From contig MERU01000009.1 of NCBI GenBank assembly GCA_001770725.1, positions 1 through 64,000 on the forward strand: a stretch of DNA of 64,000 nucleotides, written 5' to 3'. Below, piece by piece: positions 46,624-53,672 of the stretch. Source of the DNA: Burkholderiales bacterium RIFCSPHIGHO2_01_FULL_63_240 (GTDB lineage Bacteria; Pseudomonadota; Gammaproteobacteria; Burkholderiales; Burkholderiaceae_C). A program made the translations under genes and the position numbers. Numbering within the stretch: position 1 is the stretch's first letter; each line of letters starts with the position of its first letter. The notes under the pieces are model-generated. The model had not been told where the DNA came from. It saw only the letters and a program-made list of their open reading frames with translations, and searched no databases.

Positions 46624-48590
46624 CCCGCTCCATCTCGCGCCGCCTGGTCTGGCAGGTCGTTCTCATCAGCGTCGTCGTGGCCTGCCTGGCGGCGGCCTAC
46701 CAGTTGCATGCGGCCTATCGCAGTGGCCAGCAAGACCTGCGCGCCTACCTGGAGCGCATCAGCGCGACCCATGTGCCGGCGCTGTCGGCGAGCGTCTGGC
46801 AGCTCGATGAGGGGCAGATCCGCCACCAGTTGGCCGGCATCGCCCGCTACCCCGACGTGAGCCAGGTGAGCATCGAGGGCGACCTGCCGTTCAAGGTGCC
46901 GCCCGTGACGGGACCGATCAAGCCGGACTGGCCGGGCTGGTCTGCGCCGGTCGAGGTGCGCGAATACCAGCTGCTGGCGCCCGATGAAGATGGCCTTCAG
47001 CCTGGCGTGCGTGCGCAGGCGGTGGGCACCTTGCGCGTCGAGGTGTCGCTCAGCGGGCTGTACGGTCGGGTGGGCAGCATGGCCCTGGGCATCTTGTTGA
47101 CCGAGCTGGTTCGTTCGGCGGCGCTGGCGCTCGTGCTGCTGGTGGGGGTGCGCCAGATGGTGCTGCGCCCGCTCCAGCAGGTCTCCAGTTACGCGGGCGA
47201 GCTCAGCCTCGATCAGCTCGATCAGCCCTTGCGCCTGGAGCGCCCGCGTCACGATGGCCCCGATGAAATCGATGTGCTGGCCGGTGCCATCGACGACATG
47301 CGCGCCTCACTTCGGGAACAGGTCGAGACCCGCGAGGCGATGGAACGCCAGACCCAGCAACTGGAGGTCGAGAAAGAAGCGGCCGAGCTGGCGAGCGCGG
47401 CCAAGGGCGAGTTCCTGGCCAACGTCAGCCACGAGATCCGCACCCCGATGAACGCCATCATCGGCATGGCCGACCTGACCCTGCACAGCGGCCTGCCCGA
47501 GCCTCAGCGGGGCTACATCCAGCGTGTGCGCTCGTCGGCCGATTTGCTCATGGGCATCCTCAACGACATCCTTGATTTCTCGAAGATCGAGGCGGGCAAG
47601 CTCGACATCGACACCGTTGATTTCGACCTTGACGACGTGGTGCGCAGCGTCAGCGAAATCGTCGGCGTGAGGGCCCGCGAGCAGAGCCTCATCCTGAGCA
47701 CCGAGGTGGCGACCGACGTGCCCCCCCGCCTGCGCGGCGACCCATTGCGGCTGCAGCAGGTGCTGCTCAACCTGATGGGCAACGCCGTCAAGTTCACCGC
47801 GCGTGGCCGCGTGGCCTTGCGCGTCGACCCGGTGGCGTCGACGCAGGAGGGGGTGCGCCTGCGCTTCACCGTGCAGGACACCGGCCTGGGCATGACGGCC
47901 GACCAGATGAGCCGGCTGTTCCAGCCTTTCACGCAGGCCGACGCGTCCACCTCGCGCCGCTTCGGTGGCACGGGCCTGGGCCTGGCCATCAGCCGCCAAC
48001 TGGTCGAGCGCATGGGCGGGCGCATCGACGTGGCCAGCGAGCCGGGGCAGGGCAGCACCTTTTGGGTGGAACTGCCCTTTGGGGTGGTGGCGGACATGGT
48101 CACTTCGGCATCGGCTGCCATGCCGACGGCCACCGTCACGCGCCTGATGAGCCTGCCTGGTGCCGCCGATCACCCTGAACTGGCCGGCCTGCGCGTGCTG
48201 CTCGTCGAGGACAACGAGGTCAACCAGGAGCTGGCCGTGGCCTTGCTGGAGCGGGTGGGCATCCAGGTGACGCTGGCCGGTGACGGGCGGCAGGCCCTGT
48301 CCTGCCTGAAGGCCGGCAGCTTCGACTGCGTGCTGATGGACTGTCAGATGCCCGAGATGGACGGCTACACCGCCACGCGGCTGATGCGCCAGCAGGCCCA
48401 GTGGTCGCGCCTGCCCGTGATCGCCATGACGGCCAATGCCATGTCCGGCGAGCGAGAGAAGGTGCTCGAAGCCGGCATGAACGACCACGTGCCCAAGCCG
48501 GTGCCGGTGGGCGAGCTCTACCGCAAGATCGCGGTGTGGACGGGGCGCGGCCAGGCGGGCGGGGCTCAGGGCGTGGCCGCGGTGCGCTGA
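46620..48590 (+). CDS. Hybrid sensor histidine kinase / response regulator
   Basis: A 656-residue kinase: TM1 about 10-30, periplasmic domain about 31-155 (RISATHVPALSASVWQLDEGQIRHQL, the 4HB/dCache-like opening seen in SBP-linked kinases), TM2 about 155-178, HAMP, coiled coil, H-box with His271 in FLANVSHEIRTPMNAI, HATPase_c with NLMGNAVKFT, DTGLGMT and GGTGLGLAIS, and a C-terminal receiver with Asp in CVLMDCQMPEMDG. No Hpt domain or output regulator is adjacent, so the phosphorelay partner lies elsewhere. Confidence 0.93.
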   Translation: MTRSISRRLVWQVVLISVVVACLAAAYQLHAAYRSGQQDLRAYLERISATHVPALSASVWQLDEGQIRHQLAGIARYPDVSQVSIEGDLPFKVPPVTGPIKPDWPGWSAPVEVREYQLLAPDEDGLQPGVRAQAVGTLRVEVSLSGLYGRVGSMALGILLTELVRSAALALVLLVGVRQMVLRPLQQVSSYAGELSLDQLDQPLRLERPRHDGPDEIDVLAGAIDDMRASLREQVETREAMERQTQQLEVEKEAAELASAAKGEFLANVSHEIRTPMNAIIGMADLTLHSGLPEPQRGYIQRVRSSADLLMGILNDILDFSKIEAGKLDIDTVDFDLDDVVRSVSEIVGVRAREQSLILSTEVATDVPPRLRGDPLRLQQVLLNLMGNAVKFTARGRVALRVDPVASTQEGVRLRFTVQDTGLGMTADQMSRLFQPFTQADASTSRRFGGTGLGLAISRQLVERMGGRIDVASEPGQGSTFWVELPFGVVADMVTSASAAMPTATVTRLMSLPGAADHPELAGLRVLLVEDNEVNQELAVALLERVGIQVTLAGDGRQALSCLKAGSFDCVLMDCQMPEMDGYTATRLMRQQAQWSRLPVIAMTANAMSGEREKVLEAGMNDHVPKPVPVGELYRKIAVWTGRGQAGGAQGVAAVR

Positions 48591-49330
48591 AGCCAGCGTG
48601 CCTCGGGCGGCACGGGGCCGCCATAGGTGATGACGACCTGCTTGTAGACCTGCTGCGTGCGCGGGTCGATGATGTTGGAGACGCCTCGGTAGCTGATCAG
48701 CCGCGTGCCCTGGCGGTCGTAGACCAGCTCGAGCGGGTCGACCAGCAGCCTCAGCAGGGAGTCGGGCTCGACCCTCAGCCTCACGGCCGGTGTCTGCTCG
48801 AACGTGGTCTCGCCCACTTGCTTGGCGCGAAAGCGGAAGCTGTCGGTCTGGCCCGCCACGATGAGCCGAAAGCTCACCGTCTCGCCTTGGAGCAGCCGCG
48901 GCAGTTGATCCATCAACAGGTGGTTGAAGCCCGAGTCGGCGGCCTCCAGGCCGGGTTCGCGCGCCAGTCGCTTGACCTCCTCGCGCTCACCATCCTGCTT
49001 GAACACCACCACCGGGTCCGCGTTGCTGCGGATGCCCTCGGTGTAGCGCTGTGCGGGCACCTCCATCTTGTAGAGGGGGATGAAGCGGTTGGCGCGGTAA
49101 TCGAGTGACTTCCTCGCGATCTCCTGGCCTTGTGCGTCGAGGTAACGCGACTGGGCCGTGAGCACCTTGCCATCGGGCGCGCGGTTGAACTCATGAACCT
49201 CAGCGTAGAGGAAGCGCTGCGTGGTGGCGTCGCGTGCGAAGCCCACCACCGTTTCGGCCAGGCAGAGGTCGTGCACCAGCACCGCGGCAGAAGCCACGGC
49301 GGTGAGTCGCACCTGGTTGATGAAGTTCAT
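48566..49330 (-). CDS. Secreted protein of unknown function in Cfa operon
   Basis: A 254-residue protein with an N-terminal signal peptide (NFINQVRLTAVASAAVLVHDLCLAET). The body is beta-rich, with FLYAEVHEFNRAPDGKVLTAQSRYLD, SFRLIVAGQTDSFRFRAKQVGE and LVYDRQGTRLISYRGVSNI; it resembles uncharacterised DUF6134-like periplasmic proteins. It follows the Cfa-type gene by 13 nt and is the third gene of that operon, hinting at a lipid or envelope role. AGGTGG precedes the ATG; a GTG three codons earlier is less likely. Overlaps the convergent kinase by 25 nt. Confidence 0.75.
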   Translation of the reverse strand: MNFINQVRLTAVASAAVLVHDLCLAETVVGFARDATTQRFLYAEVHEFNRAPDGKVLTAQSRYLDAQGQEIARKSLDYRANRFIPLYKMEVPAQRYTEGIRSNADPVVVFKQDGEREEVKRLAREPGLEAADSGFNHLLMDQLPRLLQGETVSFRLIVAGQTDSFRFRAKQVGETTFEQTPAVRLRVEPDSLLRLLVDPLELVYDRQGTRLISYRGVSNIIDPRTQQVYKQVVITYGGPVPPEARWLQRTAATP

Positions 49331-49343
49331 GCGCGCCACCTGC

Positions 49344-50396
49344 TCAACGCGCTTCGAACAGCAGGTGCGTCACGCCCCATTCGCTGCCGTGTTCGTAGCC
49401 GAAGAACTCGGCCACGGCCATGTAGAACATGCGCCAGCGCTGCACCCAGCGCTCGGCGTCGTCGCCGTAGCACTGCCTGAAGGTGGCCAGCACGGCGGCT
49501 TTGTTGCCGTCCATGCCCTGCAGCCAGTGCTCGGCTGTCTTCTGGTAATGCGTGCCATCCACCCACCATTGGTTGACGAGTTTGACGTCGTCCTGGAACT
49601 GGGCCAGCAGGTGCTCGTTGGGCATGATCCCGCCCAGGAAAAAGTACTGGGTCATCCAGTCGCTCTTGTCCTTGACCTCGTAGGGGTAGGCGAGCGTGGG
49701 GTGGGCGAAGATGTGCACGAAGAGCTTGGCGTCGTCCTTCATCCAGCCGCGCACCTTCTTGAGCAGCAACTGGTAATTGCGCATGTGCTCGAACATCTCG
49801 ATGGAGATGACGCGGTCGAAGCCTTGTTGCAGCGCATCGCCGGGCATCTCGTCGGTGGCCACGTTGCCGGTGACGACGCGCAGGTTGTGCAGGCCCCGCT
49901 CGCGGGCTCGGCCTTCGATGAACTCGCGCTGACCGTGCGAGTTGCTGAAGCCGACAACATGAAGGTGGGGGTATTTTTCAGCCAGCCACAGGCTCAGCGA
50001 GCCCCAGCCACAGCCCAGGTCCAGCACGCGGGCGCCAGGGGGCAGGGCGTCGAGCTGGGCGCGTTCGGCGTAGACGCGCAGCATGGCCTCTTCGGCTTCG
50101 GCCAGCGTTTCGGTGCCTCGCTCGTACCAGCAGCACGAGTACTTCAGGCGTGGCCCCAGGTGCTGGTGGAAGAACTGCGCCGGCACCTCGTAGTGCTGCA
50201 CGTTGGCGTCCACCGTGTGGATGGCGATCGGGCTGGCCTTGAGCTGGTTGACGAAGGCCCGGAACTCGGCCGTGCGGCGCGAGGGCGGCATGTCGTGGTG
50301 GGCGGCCAGGCGCTGCGCCATCAGGCGGCGCATGCCGGCGCGGATCACGGCATCGGGCAGCAGGCCGGCTTCGGCCCAGTCGAGTGCGAACATCAT
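49344..50396 (-). CDS. Cyclopropane-fatty-acyl-phospholipid synthase family methyltransferase
   Basis: A 350-residue SAM-dependent methyltransferase of the Cfa family: IAIHTVDANVQHYEVPAQFF, KYSCCWYERG, SAM site VLDLGCGWGSLSLWLA, and IEMFEHMRNYQLLL. The bona fide CFA synthase and related fatty-acyl C-methylases share these motifs. AGGAG ribosome site. It is shorter at the N-terminus than E. coli Cfa. Placed between a DUF1295 reductase and a secreted unknown protein, it may make a methylated rather than cyclopropane fatty acid (inference). Confidence 0.87.
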   Translation of the reverse strand: MMFALDWAEAGLLPDAVIRAGMRRLMAQRLAAHHDMPPSRRTAEFRAFVNQLKASPIAIHTVDANVQHYEVPAQFFHQHLGPRLKYSCCWYERGTETLAEAEEAMLRVYAERAQLDALPPGARVLDLGCGWGSLSLWLAEKYPHLHVVGFSNSHGQREFIEGRARERGLHNLRVVTGNVATDEMPGDALQQGFDRVISIEMFEHMRNYQLLLKKVRGWMKDDAKLFVHIFAHPTLAYPYEVKDKSDWMTQYFFLGGIMPNEHLLAQFQDDVKLVNQWWVDGTHYQKTAEHWLQGMDGNKAAVLATFRQCYGDDAERWVQRWRMFYMAVAEFFGYEHGSEWGVTHLLFEAR

Positions 50397-50441
50397 GGTC
50401 GGGTCTCCTGAAATGACGCGAGGGTGACTGACTGGACTTAC

Positions 50442-50464
50442 GCATCCGACGCGCGATCGGATGC
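50442..50464 (-). other. Intercistronic hairpin between DUF1295 and cfa genes
   Basis: GCATCCGA-N7-TCGGATGC, a perfect 8-bp stem in the 85-nt gap, without T tract. It may be an mRNA processing or attenuation structure. Confidence 0.4.
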
Positions 50465-50481
50465 AGGGGGCACGACGGCGA

Positions 50482-51264
50482 TCAGCCGGCTTTCGGCGGC
50501 CAGGGCACCAGCATGCTGGTGCGCCGCATGTACTCGGCATAGCCGGGCTTGCGGCGGGCCATTTCGGCTTCCAGCAGCGGCACGCCCGAGATCTTGAGCA
50601 GCAACAGGACCATGACCAGCGGCGCGATCAGGCCCCAGGCCCACAGCTCGCTGCCCCAGGCCAGCGGCAGGTAGGCCAGCCAGTGCACGCATTCGAAGAA
50701 GTAGTTGGGGTGGCGGCTGTAGCGCCACAGGCCGACGTCGCACACGCGCCCGCGCTGGGCCGGGTCGGCTTTGAAACGGCGCAGCTGGTCGTCGGCCAGG
50801 CCTTCGCCCCAGACCGACAGCAGCAGGATGGCCACGGCCAGGCCCAGCGCCAGGGGGCCGGGCGAGCCTTCGCGGTAGGCCGCAGGCAGGAAGGCGCTGC
50901 AGGCCAGGGCGAGGGTGAACACGTTCTGGAACTGGTAGAACCAGAACATCTTCGACTGGGCCTTGTCGCCCCATGCGGCGCGGAACTGGGCGTAGCGCCA
51001 ATCCTCGGCGGCGCGCCAGTTGCGGCGCCACAGGTAGGTGCCCAGGCGCAGTCCCCACAGGCCGCCCATGGCGGCGAGGGTCCAGCGCACTTGCGGGGCG
51101 GCGCTGCCCGTGAAGGCGAACCACACTGCCAGGCCGCCCAGCGCCCAGGCCCAGATGGCGTCAACGATGCCGCCGTTGCCCTGTTGGCGCTGGATCAGCC
51201 AGGCGGCGGTCTTGGCCAGAAAGAGCAGGACGGCGGCGATGAGCACCGCGTGCAGCATGGGCAT
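50482..51264 (-). CDS. DUF1295 (steroid 5-alpha-reductase-like) membrane protein
   Basis: A 260-residue polytopic membrane protein. N-terminal hydrophobic helices, WGLRLGTYLWRR, then the hallmark LWRYSRHPNYFFECVHWLAYLPLAW and the C-terminal EAEMARRKPGYAEYMRRTSMLVPWPP. DUF1295 proteins share the fold of steroid 5-alpha reductases and ICMT-type enzymes and often accompany cfa genes. First gene of DUF1295-cfa-unknown. Probably reduces or modifies a lipid intermediate; substrate unknown. Confidence 0.85.
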   Translation of the reverse strand: MPMLHAVLIAAVLLFLAKTAAWLIQRQQGNGGIVDAIWAWALGGLAVWFAFTGSAAPQVRWTLAAMGGLWGLRLGTYLWRRNWRAAEDWRYAQFRAAWGDKAQSKMFWFYQFQNVFTLALACSAFLPAAYREGSPGPLALGLAVAILLLSVWGEGLADDQLRRFKADPAQRGRVCDVGLWRYSRHPNYFFECVHWLAYLPLAWGSELWAWGLIAPLVMVLLLLKISGVPLLEAEMARRKPGYAEYMRRTSMLVPWPPKAG

Positions 51265-51282
51265 GGAGGTTGTCGCTGGTTT

Positions 51283-51303
51283 GAATCAAGGTTGCATTGA
51301 TTC
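51283..51303. promoter_or_regulatory. Palindrome upstream of the DUF1295 gene
   Basis: GAATCAA-N7-TTGATTC, a perfect 7-bp inverted repeat 18 bp before the DUF1295 start, likely an operator. Confidence 0.4.
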
Positions 51304-51353
51304 TAGGGAGCGACAAAAGCCCCGCCGAGGTTTGTGGGCTGGACAAAGCCTGG

Positions 51354-52238
51354 TCAAGCCTCGCCGTCTTGCAGCACCCCCGGCGTCACAGCGCGGTGAA
51401 AGCCGTTGTAGCTGGGCGCACCCGCGTGGTTGGGCGTCGGCATGACCGGGCTGTGCAGCGGCGCGCCACCGTCGATCGCCACCGTGATGCCCGTGACGAA
51501 CGAGGCCCCCGGGCTCAGCAGGAAGCAGATCACCGAGCTCACCTCGGCCTCCAGGCCCATGCGCTTGGCCGGCAGGTTGTCCTTGAGCATGCGGATCATG
51601 GGTGCCATGGCGGGCCCGTAGCTGTCCATGCCGCTCGACGCGATCCAGCCCGGGGCCACGGCGTTGACGCGCACGTGCGAGGCGGCCCACTCATAGGCTG
51701 CGGTCTTCGTCAGGTTGGCCATGCCCGCGCGCGCCGCGCCCGAGTGCGCCATGCCCGGCATGCCGTTCCACATGTCGGCCGTCATGTTGACGATGGCGCC
51801 GCCGTGTTTGGCCATGCTCTGGTTGTAGACCTCGCGCATCATCAAAAAGCCGCCGGTCAGGTTGTTGGTGACCACCGCCTCGAAGCCGCGCTTGGAGATG
51901 GCCGAGACGGGCGAGGGGAACTGCCCGCCCGCGTTGTTGACCAGGCCGTGGATGCGGCCGTGTTGCTGGACGATGTTGGCCACGGCGGCCTTGACCTGGT
52001 CTTCGTCGCGGATGTCGAAGGCGGCGGTGAAGACCTTGCCGCCGTCCTCGGTGATCTCGGCGGCGGTGCGCGCCAGCTTTTCTTCGTTGCGGCCGGTGAT
52101 GACCACGGTGGCGCCCAGGGCAGCCAGTTCGTGCGCCGTGCAGCGCCCGATGCCCGAGCCGCCGCCCGTCACGATGTGAACCTGGTCCTTGAACAGACCG
52201 GGGCGGAAGACGCTGTCGTAGTGGGCAGGGGTGCTCAT
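51354..52238 (-). CDS. SDR-family oxidoreductase, enoyl/dienoyl-CoA reductase-like
   Basis: A 294-residue short-chain dehydrogenase. Rossmann motif TGGGSGIGR, NNAGG, and the C-terminal GWIASSGM and DGGAPLHSP. At the active site the usual YxxxK is replaced by SxxxR (in MAHSGAARAG), as in the peroxisomal 2,4-dienoyl-CoA / trans-2-enoyl-CoA reductase-like group, so NADPH-dependent acyl-CoA reduction is more likely than alcohol oxidation. Divergent from an acyl-CoA dehydrogenase with a shared palindrome, which supports a fatty-acid role. Confidence 0.82.
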   Translation of the reverse strand: MSTPAHYDSVFRPGLFKDQVHIVTGGGSGIGRCTAHELAALGATVVITGRNEEKLARTAAEITEDGGKVFTAAFDIRDEDQVKAAVANIVQQHGRIHGLVNNAGGQFPSPVSAISKRGFEAVVTNNLTGGFLMMREVYNQSMAKHGGAIVNMTADMWNGMPGMAHSGAARAGMANLTKTAAYEWAASHVRVNAVAPGWIASSGMDSYGPAMAPMIRMLKDNLPAKRMGLEAEVSSVICFLLSPGASFVTGITVAIDGGAPLHSPVMPTPNHAGAPSYNGFHRAVTPGVLQDGEA

Positions 52239-52319
52239 GGGTGGTTTTCGGCAGGTGAGGGAAGGCCAGCGTGGGCACAGTGCACCCAGCTTGATCGATG
52301 GGCCGATTTTGTGTGCGAG

Positions 52320-52333
52320 TGACGTAAACGTCA
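52320..52333. promoter_or_regulatory. Perfect palindromic operator between SDR and acyl-CoA dehydrogenase genes
   Basis: TGACGT-AA-ACGTCA, perfect over 14 bp, 82 bp before the SDR start and 103 bp before the dehydrogenase start. Its form recalls LiuR-type and TetR-type operators of acyl-CoA and branched-chain catabolism; the regulator is not in the window. A small GGTA-AAC-TACC palindrome follows at 52349-52359. Confidence 0.5.
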
Positions 52334-52436
52334 ATCAGTGACCATATAGGTAAACTACCGATGGAAGGCGGCAAGGGCATTCCCTAGGCTGGATGGCAAC
52401 CCCGTCGTTCGACCGCCCGTTCACCAGAGCCCCCCG

Positions 52437-53591
52437 ATGACCCACCCCAGCTACCCCACCTACTTCAACGAAACCCACGAGATGGTGCGCGAGACCACGC
52501 GCCGCTTCGTGCAGCAGGAAATCCTGCCGCACATCGCCGAGTGGGAAGAAGCCGGCACCTTCCCGCGCGAGCTCTACCGCAAAGGGGGCGAGCTGGGCAT
52601 CCTGGGCATCGGCCACCCCGAGCACCTGGGCGGCACGGCCGAGCACGACGTGTTCATGAAGGTGGCCGTCAGCGAAGAGCTCATGCGCAGCACCTCCGGC
52701 GGCCTGGTCGCCAGCCTGGGCTCGCTCGACATCGGCCTGCCGCCGGTGTGGCGCGGTGCCTCGCCCGAGGTGCAGCAACGCGTCGTGCCCGCGGTGCTCA
52801 GCGGCGAGAAGATCATGGCCCTGGCCATCACCGAGCCCGGCGGTGGCTCCGACGTGGCGAACCTGCGCACCCGCGCCGTGCGCGATGGCGACCACTACGT
52901 CGTCAACGGCAGCAAGACCTTCATCACCTCGGGCGTGCGCGCCGACCACTACACCGTGGCCGTGCGCACCGGCGGCGAGGGCTACGCCGGCGTGTCGCTG
53001 CTGCTGATCGACAAGGGCACGCCCGGCTTCAGCGTGGGCCGCAACTTGAAGAAGATGGGCTGGTGGGCGTCCGACACGGCCGAGCTCTTCTTCGAAGACT
53101 GCCGCGTGCCCGCAGGCCACCTCATCGGCCCCGAGAACGCCGGCTTCATGCTCATCATGGCCAACTTCCAGGCCGAGCGGCTGGCCCTGGCCGTCATGGC
53201 CTACATGACCGCGCAGATGGCGCTCGAAGCCTGCCTGGATTACGTCAAGGACCGCGTCACCTTCGGCAAGCCCCTGTCCAAGCACCAGGTCATCCGCCAC
53301 AAGCTCGCCGAGATGGCCACGCAAGTGGACGTGGCCCGCGAGTACACCTACCGTGTGGCCGCGCGCATGCAGGCCGGCAAGAGTGCGGTGCAGGAGGTGT
53401 CCATGGCCAAGAACTTCGCCACCGAGGTGGCCGACAAGGTCACTTACGAAGCGGTGCAGATCTTTGGCGGCATGGGCTACATGCGCGAGTCGGTGGTCGA
53501 GCGCCTGTACCGCGACAACCGCATCCTCTCGATCGGGGGCGGCACGCACGAAATCATGAACGAGATCATCGCCAAACAGCTCAACCTGTAG
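52437..53591 (+). CDS. Acyl-CoA dehydrogenase
   Basis: A 384-residue FAD acyl-CoA dehydrogenase. Substrate/FAD motifs ALAITEPGGGSDVANL and NGSKTFITSG, GRVTFGKP-type segment (DRVTFGKPLSKHQ), and C-terminal QIFGGMGYMRESVVERLYRDNRI with IGGGTHEIM. The Glu of the MCAD position is Gly here; a Glu in FQAERLALA (E247) matches the catalytic site used by isovaleryl-CoA and long-chain dehydrogenases. Substrate therefore likely branched or long-chain, uncertain. Confidence 0.92.
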   Translation: MTHPSYPTYFNETHEMVRETTRRFVQQEILPHIAEWEEAGTFPRELYRKGGELGILGIGHPEHLGGTAEHDVFMKVAVSEELMRSTSGGLVASLGSLDIGLPPVWRGASPEVQQRVVPAVLSGEKIMALAITEPGGGSDVANLRTRAVRDGDHYVVNGSKTFITSGVRADHYTVAVRTGGEGYAGVSLLLIDKGTPGFSVGRNLKKMGWWASDTAELFFEDCRVPAGHLIGPENAGFMLIMANFQAERLALAVMAYMTAQMALEACLDYVKDRVTFGKPLSKHQVIRHKLAEMATQVDVAREYTYRVAARMQAGKSAVQEVSMAKNFATEVADKVTYEAVQIFGGMGYMRESVVERLYRDNRILSIGGGTHEIMNEIIAKQLNL

Positions 53592-53672
53592 TCACAAAAA
53601 CTTCATGTGACAGCCCATCAAGGCAGCGCCCGCGCGCTCCGATATCGATGGTGCTTGTCCATGGGAGTTGTC

